Origin: an uncultured Eubacteriales bacterium
GTDB lineage: Bacteria > Bacillota > Clostridia > Peptostreptococcales > Anaerovoracaceae
Length of the DNA: 11,869 bases
Direction of reading: 5' to 3'
Assembly (NCBI GenBank): GCA_900542245.1
Contig: UQMQ01000074.1
Location: 1-11,869 of the forward strand
Shown: positions 1-5,656 of the stretch, piece after piece
Layout of the letters: every line of letters starts with the position of its first letter
How positions within the stretch are numbered: the stretch's first letter is position 1
Notes under the pieces: model-generated
Told to the model about the DNA's origin: nothing
Seen by the model: only the letters and a program-made list of their open reading frames with translations
Databases searched by the model: none
Program-made: the position numbers and the translations under genes

Positions 1-48
1 GGCAGGGCCGACGGCTTTGATGATCTTGTAAGCGATAGGATAAGCTGA

Positions 49-1551
49 TTATGCTTCGAGCGCCTTTAATGCAGCTTTCTTTTCTTCTTCTCTTTCCTCT
101 AAGATCTTTGCATATTCTTCTTCTGTCAGCTTCGTCATGGTGATGCCGGTGTAGCCGAAGAATACGGAGACTACCGGGTTCATCCAGTTCAGAATCGCAT
201 ATGGAATGTAGCTGGAGTCGATACCGAGGAAGTTTCTCATGGTAGCGCCGCAGGTGTTCCACGCGAAGAAGTTAGAGGTAATGGTACCGGAGTCTTCCAG
301 ACATCTGGAGAGGTTTTCCGGACGCAGTCTCATATCTTCGAAGGATTCCTTGAACATTCTGCCCGGGAGTACCAGGGATAAGTACTGGTCACAGCATACT
401 GCGTTTGTGATGATGCACATTAACTCGGTGGAGAGAACCAGACCGCCTCTGCCTTTCGCAACCTTCAGGAAGATTGCCGCGAAGGAAGCCATCATGCCGG
501 TGCAGTCTAAGATACCGCCGAAGCACATTGCTGACAGAATGATGGAGATCGTCCACATCATGCCCTGTACACTGGAGGAGGACAGCAGGCTGCTGAGTTC
601 CTCAATAATAGGAGAAGCGCCCTCCGGAACGACACCTAAGGAGATACCGTTGTTCATGATGTAGAATACATTGTCGATTACCTTGTTGCTTACCTCGTCG
701 TCGAGAACGGCTTCGATCGCTGCATGATTCATGAACATGAACGGAACTGCGATCACAGCACCGCCTACCAGAGACGGGATCGCCGGAAGCTTTAATGCGA
801 CTGCGCAGATAACGAACAGCGGCGGAACCAGTGTTAAAACGCTGATATTGGATGACTGCTGAATGAAGCTCAAGATTTCGTCGATGACGGATAAATCCGG
901 CTCATTGCTCGATGCATGCATGAAACCCATGATTGCGTAAACAACCAAAGCGATGATCATGGAAGTACCGGTGGTGTAAACCATGTGCTTGATGTGTCCG
1001 AACAGTGTCGCGCCTGCCATCGCCGGAGCGAGGTTGGTCGTGTCGGATAACGGGGACATCTTGTCACCGAAGTAAGCACCGGATACAACCGCACCTGCTG
1101 TCATGGCCGGCGGGAATCCGAGCGCTGCACCGACGCCCATCAGAGCGACGCCCATGGAACCCGCGGTCGACCAGGACGAACCTGTCGCCAAGGATACGAT
1201 GGAGCAAAGGATACAAGCGGTTACGAGGAATACCTTCGGGCTGATGATCTTAATTCCATAATACATCATGGAAGGAATTGTACCTGCTGCCATCCAAGAA
1301 GCGATGATCGCGCCGAGGATCGCAAGGATCAGGATCGCCTGCATGGACCGGTTGATCGATGCCAGGATACCCTGCTCCAGGTAAGCCCATTTCCAGCCGT
1401 TTAAGCAAGCGATAATGCCCGCGAAAGATGCTGCGAGGATAAGTGCGATGTGCGGCTCTCCACCCGTGTCTTTGACGATGGACCAGACTAACAAGCCGAT
1501 CATCACGAGCATAACCAGAATGGTTTGCCACAAAGGAATCTTTTTACCCAT
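49..1551 (-). CDS. nhaC: NhaC-family Na+/H+ antiporter
   Basis: Polytopic inner-membrane protein of 500 residues, expected to exchange Na+ for H+ across the cytoplasmic membrane. The family call rests on the motif GDKMSPLSDTTNLAP at about residues 162-176, the hallmark of the NhaC group, and on about a dozen hydrophobic segments along the length. The C-terminal tail is short, charged and cytoplasmic-looking (rich in E, K and A). An upstream in-frame ATG at 1572 exists, but AAGGAGG sits between it and the ATG at 1551 with 8-nt spacing, so 1551 is the real start. The gene has its own promoter at 1621-1649 and lies downstream of the scfB terminator, so it is probably a single-gene unit. Some NhaC relatives (MleN type) exchange malate and lactate together with Na+/H+; substrate cannot be decided here. 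Family sure, ion specificity inferred. Confidence 0.92.
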   Translation of the reverse strand: MGKKIPLWQTILVMLVMIGLLVWSIVKDTGGEPHIALILAASFAGIIACLNGWKWAYLEQGILASINRSMQAILILAILGAIIASWMAAGTIPSMMYYGIKIISPKVFLVTACILCSIVSLATGSSWSTAGSMGVALMGVGAALGFPPAMTAGAVVSGAYFGDKMSPLSDTTNLAPAMAGATLFGHIKHMVYTTGTSMIIALVVYAIMGFMHASSNEPDLSVIDEILSFIQQSSNISVLTLVPPLFVICAVALKLPAIPSLVGGAVIAVPFMFMNHAAIEAVLDDEVSNKVIDNVFYIMNNGISLGVVPEGASPIIEELSSLLSSSSVQGMMWTISIILSAMCFGGILDCTGMMASFAAIFLKVAKGRGGLVLSTELMCIITNAVCCDQYLSLVLPGRMFKESFEDMRLRPENLSRCLEDSGTITSNFFAWNTCGATMRNFLGIDSSYIPYAILNWMNPVVSVFFGYTGITMTKLTEEEYAKILEEREEEKKAALKALEA

Positions 1552-1596
1552 AATAAAGTCCTCCTTAATCATATGAAGTTAAATAAATAAAGAATG

Positions 1597-1614
1597 AGTG
1601 TCTTGTATGACACT
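1597..1614 (-). other. Hairpin at the predicted +1 of the nhaC transcript
   Basis: AGTGTC and GACACT form perfect 6-bp arms around a 6-nt loop. The stem begins about 7 nt past the -10 box, i.e. at the predicted transcription start. It could be a 5'-end stabilising stem-loop or an operator at +1; the sequence does not separate these. Confidence 0.5.
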
Positions 1615-1620
1615 AAAAAC

Positions 1621-1649
1621 ATTATAAGCTGTGGTTAAAACTTTGTCAA
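1621..1649 (-). promoter_or_regulatory. Sigma-A-type promoter of nhaC
   Basis: On the minus strand TTGACA (1649-1644) is followed after exactly 17 nt by TATAAT (1626-1621), a perfect consensus promoter. It lies about 70 nt upstream of the nhaC start and points toward it. No other gene intervenes. Confidence 0.85.
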
Positions 1650-1712
1650 CTAAACCTTTACCAAATGTGAAGAATTTTTGAAGAACCTTTGAAGATTTCG
1701 ACATAAATAAGA

Positions 1713-1746
1713 GGCTTGAATCCGCAAAAAAAGCTAGATTCAAGCC
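1713..1746 (-). terminator. Intrinsic terminator after scfB
   Basis: GGCTTGAATC and GATTCAAGCC are perfect 10-bp arms around a 14-nt loop. The hairpin lies 15 nt beyond the scfB stop codon. On the minus strand the tail is TCTTATTTATG, U-rich but interrupted, so efficiency may be moderate. It separates scfB from the nhaC promoter. Confidence 0.7.
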
Positions 1747-1761
1747 CATGCTAATAAAATG

Positions 1762-3153
1762 TTAAGAAATACCACGTTCTGCAATTTTGAGCATGATCGC
1801 GCACTCCATGCGCTTGCGGAACAGCTCGCAGCCGTATTCGTAAACGCCGTTGATGTCGCCGGACGCGTGGTAAGCGTTCGCCGCGCAGCCGCCGGAGCAG
1901 TAGAGCCTTGCCCAGCAGTCGTCGCATTCCCTGCGGGAGTAGACATTGCATTTGCGGAACTTCTCCTGCATGTCGGTATTGGTCACACCGTCCCAGATAT
2001 TGCCCATGAGGTAGGCCTCGTCGCCGACGAACTGATGACAGGGATAGAGCTCGCCCTGCGGCGTGACGGCGAAGTATTCCGTACCGGAGCCGCAGCCCGC
2101 GATGCGCTTATAAATGCAGGGACCATGGGTTAAGTCGATCATATAGTGATAGAAGGTGATCGGCCGCCCCTCTTTTTTTCTCGCGAGCATCGCATCTGCC
2201 AGCTTTTCATACTGCGAAAACAGGACCGGCAGATCCTCCGCGGTCAGTGCAGACGGGTCGCTTGGGTCGCAGACGACCGGTTCCATGGAAAGCTTGGTAA
2301 AGCCGAGATCCGCGAGGTGCAGGATGTCGTTGGTGAAATCCGGATTGGCGTGGGTATAAGTGCCGCGGACGTAATAATCGCGTTCCCCGCGGCGCTTTGC
2401 GAACTCCTGAAACTTCGGGATGATCGTATCGTAGCTGCCGCGTCCCTGATAATCCACGCGGAAGCGGTCGTGCACCGCTTTCCGACCGTCGATGCTCATG
2501 ACGACGTTCTGCATTTCGCGGTTGGAGAATTCGATCACATCGTCGTCAACATTGACGCCGTTGGTGGTCAGCGTGAAGCGGAAACGCTTGTGATACGCAT
2601 CTTCCAGACTGCGACCGTAGCGGACGAGTTCTTTGACGACTTCCCAGTTCATCAGCGGTTCGCCGCCGAAAAAGTCCACCTCCAGATTGGTATGATTGCC
2701 GGAGTTTTCGACTAAAAAGTCCAGCGCACGTTTGCCGACTGCAAGCGGCATGAGCGCGCTTTCGCCGTGGTACTTGCCCTGCCCGGCGAAGCAGTAGCTG
2801 CAGTTGAGGTTGCAGCTGTGGGCGACGTGCAGGCAGAGTGCCTTGATGTCGCGGGAATTATTTTTGAACTGCCCGGCGATGTCCGCGTAGACGTCCGGTG
2901 CAAACAGTTTTTTGTCATCTTTCAGCTTTTGAATCTCCGCATAGCATTCCCGCAGGTCTGCCTCACTGACAGTCTCGCCGTCCGCTGTCTGCCTGCTGCC
3001 GTATTTGGCGAGCAGCGCGGAGATGATTTCGCTTTCTGTTTTATCTTCAAACATCGCGATCATGTCATAGGCAATCTCGTCCACGACATGAATGGCGCCG
3101 GAGTAGGTGTCCAGCACGATGTTGTAACCGTTTAGCTGATATTGATGAATCAA
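1762..3153 (-). CDS. scfB: Radical SAM SCIFF peptide maturase (SPASM-type)
   Basis: Cytoplasmic iron-sulfur enzyme that uses S-adenosylmethionine radical chemistry to install a thioether cross-link in the SCIFF precursor encoded just upstream. The 463-residue product has a peptide-binding N-terminal region (from LIHQYQLNGYN), the radical SAM cluster motif CNLNCSYC (C114, C118, C121), the GGEP motif at about 163-166, and a C-terminal SPASM region rich in cysteines (about C346, C354, C372, C402, C410, C413, C419, C423, C442) for two auxiliary Fe-S clusters. I chose the TTG at 3153: homologues begin with an IHQF/IHQY-like sequence, and AGGAAAGGAA lies about 8 nt before it. The ATG at 3252 would make the attenuator hairpin part of the protein, which is unlikely. 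It is related to CteB. Family assignment firm; the exact cross-link made here is unknown. Confidence 0.93.
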   Translation of the reverse strand: MIHQYQLNGYNIVLDTYSGAIHVVDEIAYDMIAMFEDKTESEIISALLAKYGSRQTADGETVSEADLRECYAEIQKLKDDKKLFAPDVYADIAGQFKNNSRDIKALCLHVAHSCNLNCSYCFAGQGKYHGESALMPLAVGKRALDFLVENSGNHTNLEVDFFGGEPLMNWEVVKELVRYGRSLEDAYHKRFRFTLTTNGVNVDDDVIEFSNREMQNVVMSIDGRKAVHDRFRVDYQGRGSYDTIIPKFQEFAKRRGERDYYVRGTYTHANPDFTNDILHLADLGFTKLSMEPVVCDPSDPSALTAEDLPVLFSQYEKLADAMLARKKEGRPITFYHYMIDLTHGPCIYKRIAGCGSGTEYFAVTPQGELYPCHQFVGDEAYLMGNIWDGVTNTDMQEKFRKCNVYSRRECDDCWARLYCSGGCAANAYHASGDINGVYEYGCELFRKRMECAIMLKIAERGIS

Positions 3154-3205
3154 TGGAATGGTTCCTTTCCTGATCTGCTTGATATGTTTTTTGATATGCT
3201 TTGCC

Positions 3206-3242
3206 AAAAAAATACCCGCCTGCGCCGTTTCCGGACAGGCGG
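3206..3242 (-). terminator. Attenuator-like terminator between scfA and scfB
   Basis: On the minus strand CCGCCTG pairs with CAGGCGG (3242-3236 with 3222-3216). Inside, CCG and CGG close a GAAA tetraloop, and the stem is followed by GTA and seven Us. It stands in the 108-nt gap between the precursor and maturase genes, with no promoter visible between them. Partial termination here would give much more scfA than scfB message, which suits a peptide-to-enzyme ratio. That read-through is partial is inference. Confidence 0.75.
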
Positions 3243-3261
3243 ACAGGGTCATGCGCCCATA

Positions 3262-3408
3262 CTATTTTTCATCGTTTTCGCAAGCCTGATTTGCCACGCC
3301 GCAGGATGTCTTGCATGCGGACTGACAGGAAGTCTGGCATTCGCCGCAGCCGCCGGTCACAGCGCTCTTTGCGAGGTCACGCGTCTCAATCGTTTCGATG
3401 TGTTTCAT
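3262..3408 (-). CDS. scfA: Six-cysteine SCIFF ranthipeptide precursor
   Basis: Ribosomally made peptide of 48 residues, substrate of the radical SAM enzyme scfB. It begins MKHIETIETRDLAKSAVTGG (leader) and has six cysteines at positions 21, 24, 28, 32, 36 and 43, fitting the 'six cysteines in forty-five residues' pattern with the typical GGCGECQTSCQSACKTSC core. AAAGGAGG lies 8 nt before the ATG, and a consensus promoter lies about 50 nt upstream. The gene is too short to be found by length criteria but is unmistakable in content. Position 37, occupied by Thr in the characterised relatives as I recall them, is Gly here. SCIFF peptides are now grouped as ranthipeptides; in some clostridia they are linked to cell-density-related metabolism, but their general role is unsettled. 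No dedicated exporter or protease gene adjoins it in this window. Confidence 0.95.
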   Translation of the reverse strand: MKHIETIETRDLAKSAVTGGCGECQTSCQSACKTSCGVANQACENDEK

Positions 3409-3458
3409 GGGAATAGCCTCCTTTCACGAATGGATAACTGCGTTTTGCATACCCAATC

Positions 3459-3487
3459 ATTATACCTTTCTTTTGCCTTGCCGTCAA
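3459..3487 (-). promoter_or_regulatory. Promoter of the scfA-scfB operon
   Basis: On the minus strand TTGACG (3487-3482), a 17-nt spacer and TATAAT (3464-3459). The predicted start is near 3452, giving a 5' leader of about 44 nt to the scfA ATG. An imperfect inverted repeat (ATTTTC/GAAAAT, about 3501-3516) lies just upstream of the -35 box, but I cannot show it is an operator. Confidence 0.82.
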
Positions 3488-3635
3488 TGCCGGGCAGAGA
3501 AATTTTCGCGGGAAAATCCAAAAGATCGGGACGACTGGGGCTTTTGGGATAATTCGGCAGGTCGGGAGAAAATGTTTTCTTAGGGAAGAATGTGCGCGGA
3601 GACGAGCTGTCTGCGGAGACGTCAAAAAAAAGGGC

Positions 3636-3664
3636 TTGACAGAAAACTGTGTTACTCATATAAT
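3636..3664 (+). promoter_or_regulatory. Promoter of the GntR-ABC operon
   Basis: TTGACA (3636-3641), 17 nt, TATAAT (3659-3664): a perfect consensus promoter divergent from the scfA promoter about 150 bp away. The predicted start near 3671 leaves about 120 nt of leader before the regulator gene. A promoter this strong would be expected to need repression, which fits the overlapping half-sites. Confidence 0.85.
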
Positions 3665-3700
3665 ACGGTTAAGGGAACTGTATTATTCGCATAGTACGGT
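3661..3700 (+). promoter_or_regulatory. Three-half-site operator, probably for the GntR regulator
   Basis: TAATACGGT (3661-3669), ACTGTATTA (3677-3685, the inverse TAATACAGT) and TAGTACGGT (3692-3700) are three copies of a TARTACRGT half-site in alternating orientation, centred about 16 and 15 bp apart. The first overlaps the -10 box and the rest cover the start site and early transcript, where a repressor would block initiation. YtrA-type GntR proteins commonly repress their own operon from such sites. Binding by the gene product at 3790 is inferred from position. Confidence 0.6.
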
Positions 3701-3706
3701 TTGCGA

Positions 3707-3762
3707 TGAAGTACTTCAATATTTGTTTATGTGATTTGAGAGTTAGAATTTGAGAGTCAGAA
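3707..3762 (+). repeat. 12-bp palindrome and 14-bp tandem repeat in the GntR operon leader
   Basis: TGAAGTACTTCA at 3707-3718 is a perfect 12-bp palindrome. Further on, TTTGAGAGTTAGAA (3735-3748) is directly followed by TTTGAGAGTCAGAA (3749-3762), a tandem duplication with one mismatch. Both sit in the untranslated leader. The palindrome may be an extra regulator site; the tandem repeat has no evident role. Confidence 0.5.
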
Positions 3763-3789
3763 ACAGAAAGGGGGCGGGCGCAGAGCAGG

Positions 3790-4188
3790 ATGATACGTTT
3801 TGAAGAAATGAAGCTGGACGAGAACAGTCCGATCTATATGCAGATCATTGATTTTATCAGGGGCGGTCTGGCAGCCGGGACGATCGTTTATGGGGATGAA
3901 CTTCCGTCGCGGCGTGTGCTTTCGGCGATTTTGGGCATCAATCCCAATACAGTGCAGAAGGCGTACGCGATGCTGGAGGCCGGGGAGCTGATCCGTTCGC
4001 ATACGGGGGCGAAGAGCTGTATCAGTGCCTCACCGCAAAAAATTGCCGAGATCAAGGACGCGCTGGCCGAAGAAGGGGGGCGGCGCGCTGTGCAGACGCT
4101 GAAGGCTGCGGGGTACAGCAAGGCGGAGGCGATCGCGATGATCGAGCGATACTGGGATGCAGAGGACAGGAGGGAATCGGAGAAATGA
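3790..4188 (+). CDS. GntR-family transcriptional regulator, YtrA subfamily
   Basis: DNA-binding repressor of 132 residues. A winged helix-turn-helix spans about residues 12-80: SPIYMQIIDFI opens it, GDELPSRR and LGINPNTVQKAYAMLE carry the helix-turn-helix, and SHTGAKSCIS forms the wing. Only about 50 residues follow, with no large effector domain, which is the mark of the YtrA subfamily. Such regulators usually repress linked ABC transporter genes; the Bacillus subtilis YtrA operon is induced by cell-wall antibiotics. The stop overlaps the next start (ATGA), so the gene is translationally coupled to the transporter genes. The start is not certain: AAAGGGGG lies about 14 nt before the ATG at 3790, longer than usual, and an in-frame ATG at 3808 is the alternative. 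The inducer cannot be predicted. Confidence 0.9.
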   Translation: MIRFEEMKLDENSPIYMQIIDFIRGGLAAGTIVYGDELPSRRVLSAILGINPNTVQKAYAMLEAGELIRSHTGAKSCISASPQKIAEIKDALAEEGGRRAVQTLKAAGYSKAEAIAMIERYWDAEDRRESEK

Positions 4189-5099
4189 AAATAACAGGGA
4201 AAGAAAAAACAAAAGAAAAAGAATCGCGCAGCAGGCGCAAAGCGGACTATCTGTCCGTCTATGATCTGTTTCTGCGCAGCGGGGGCTGCAAGGTCGGTAT
4301 TGTCATCGCGCTGACTTTGTTGGCGGAGGCGATCACGCTGGTCGTACTGATGCAAGGCGAGACGATGTATTATGAAAATCTGTTCGCGCGGGGCGCGGCG
4401 CTTCCGTTCGGTGTCGGTTTTTTATTGCTGACGCTGGCGCTGATCGACCCGCTCAGGGCGCAGAAGAGCAATGTGGACTATACGATCCGCAGACTGCATA
4501 TCCGGCCGTTGGATGTCTTTTGGGTGGAGACGGTCTATGTACTGCTGGTCTACTTCGTGTTCTGGGCGCTGAACGTCACGCTGCTGTACGCGTGCGGAGC
4601 CTATTTTACAAGTCATATCTCGACGGCAGCGAACCGGGAGATGGGGATTTTGCTCGCGTTTGTCCGCACGCCACAGCTCTATATGCTGCTGCCAATCAAG
4701 AATGTGACCTTTTGGATCCGCAATATCACCGGCGTGCTGGCGCTCTCCGCGTGCATCGCCAGATACAGCTACTTCGCGCGGAAGAATCAGAATAAGACGA
4801 TTTTGGTCTTTATCAGTGTGGTGCTGCTCGTCGGCAGTTATGCGTATGTTTCGGGCACCGAGGCAAGCGGAAACCTGCTGGTGGCGGCGCTCATGGCAAG
4901 CTGCTTCACTTCGGCAAGGGTGAGCGTCAGCGCGGAGGAAAAGGAGCCGGAGGAGGAACCGGCAGCGAGCAGCAAGAACGGTTGGAAGAGAAAAAACGCA
5001 GAAAGGATGGTCGAGGATGCAGAAGAAGCAAGAGCAGCGGACGCGGGAGACGCGCAAACAGAAACAGTGCAGTCCTGTGACTCCGGCGCACAGATTTAG
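4185..5099 (+). CDS. Putative ABC transporter membrane subunit, six TM segments
   Basis: Membrane protein of 304 residues that I do not recognise as a named family. Hydrophobic segments lie near residues 37-57, 73-90, 112-140, 178-196, 205-224 and 230-245. The N-terminal 22 residues are strongly basic. The last 55 residues are a charged, Glu/Ala/Lys-rich cytoplasmic-looking tail with no hydrophobic part. Between TM2 and TM3 it carries DYTIRRL (98-104), a motif shared with the next gene, where it also precedes a TM segment, so the two are probably related. The start ATG overlaps the regulator stop by 4 nt. Gene order regulator-membrane-membrane-ATPase supports the role of permease partner for the ATPase at 5657. 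No substrate can be read. Confidence 0.75.
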   Translation: MKITGKEKTKEKESRSRRKADYLSVYDLFLRSGGCKVGIVIALTLLAEAITLVVLMQGETMYYENLFARGAALPFGVGFLLLTLALIDPLRAQKSNVDYTIRRLHIRPLDVFWVETVYVLLVYFVFWALNVTLLYACGAYFTSHISTAANREMGILLAFVRTPQLYMLLPIKNVTFWIRNITGVLALSACIARYSYFARKNQNKTILVFISVVLLVGSYAYVSGTEASGNLLVAALMASCFTSARVSVSAEEKEPEEEPAASSKNGWKRKNAERMVEDAEEARAADAGDAQTETVQSCDSGAQI

Positions 5100-5616
5100 A
5101 GATTGGCTCGCATTGCTTCTGCCGCCGGGCTACAACCGAAGCGAGGAGAAAAGAACCTTTTACGGAACGATCATCATCATCCTGTTTTACAGCATCGTGG
5201 ACTTCAGCAAGTCATACCGCACAGCTTACCGCCTGCTGTGCGACCCGGAGATCCTTGATCGACAGGTACTGCTGCCGGGCGCAATCATGGAGGATTTTGT
5301 CCGCGTGCTCGGCACGAATCTGCAGATGTACCAGTGGATGGCTTTGGCACTTTTGGCAGTTCAGCTATGGAGCCGCTATCGCTATTTCAAGCAGGGCGCG
5401 CGGGCGGATTATACCCTGCGCAGGCTGCCGCAGCGGCATGCGCGGTTTCGGTACTGCTGGAGCCTGCCGCTGCTGGAGGCGGCGGCGATCCTGCTGCTCA
5501 TGGTCGTGATGCTGCTGCTGTTCTATGGGTACTACATGGCGCTCACACCGGATGTGTGCCTGGCGTCCGGACAGTGGCAGAAGCTGCAGCAGGCAGGCTG
5601 GGGAATTTTGTGGTAG
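5017..5616 (+). CDS. Small membrane protein related to the upstream permease, three TM segments
   Basis: Protein of 199 residues with hydrophobic segments near 50-63, 106-118 and 150-172 and a basic N-terminus. It carries DYTLRRL at 131-137 directly before a TM segment, in the same relative place as DYTIRRL in the 304-residue neighbour. The alignable part covers roughly the first half of that neighbour, and the protein ends soon after its third TM, so it is either a half-size paralogue or a shortened one. Its start lies inside the preceding gene (83-nt overlap), with AAAGGA about 9 nt before the ATG. The overlap encodes the charged tail of the upstream protein and the basic N-terminus of this one in different frames. 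Probably the second permease-like subunit with the ATPase; function inferred from position only. Confidence 0.72.
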   Translation: MQKKQEQRTRETRKQKQCSPVTPAHRFRDWLALLLPPGYNRSEEKRTFYGTIIIILFYSIVDFSKSYRTAYRLLCDPEILDRQVLLPGAIMEDFVRVLGTNLQMYQWMALALLAVQLWSRYRYFKQGARADYTLRRLPQRHARFRYCWSLPLLEAAAILLLMVVMLLLFYGYYMALTPDVCLASGQWQKLQQAGWGILW

Positions 5617-5617
5617 A

Positions 5618-5632
5618 GCCGGCATGCCCGGC
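5618..5632 (+). other. Short intercistronic hairpin before the ABC ATPase gene
   Basis: GCCGG and CCGGC form a 5-bp GC stem around CATGC, 1 nt after the stop of the 199-residue gene. There is no U-tract, so it is not a terminator. It may affect message processing or decay in the 40-nt gap. Confidence 0.35.
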
Positions 5633-5656
5633 GGAATAGAGATGGGAGATTTTGCA

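Noticed and set aside
1..48. Open codons on the minus strand after the nhaC stop
   Set aside because: The stretch reads open in frame but is too short, has no start codon or ribosome site, and cannot be assigned.
239..664. 141-codon plus-strand reading frame inside nhaC
   Set aside because: It is antisense to a clear antiporter gene, has no ribosome site and its translation shows no domain character.
3551..3581. Inverted repeat AGAAAA-TG-TTTTCT upstream of the GntR promoter as a terminator
   Set aside because: The arms are all A/T-rich with a 2-nt loop, and no gene ends there; probably chance in AT-rich spacer.
5525..5656. 44-codon N-terminal extension of the ABC ATPase
   Set aside because: It lies inside or just after the preceding gene, lacks similarity to ATPase N-termini, and the ATG at 5657 has a fitting ribosome site.
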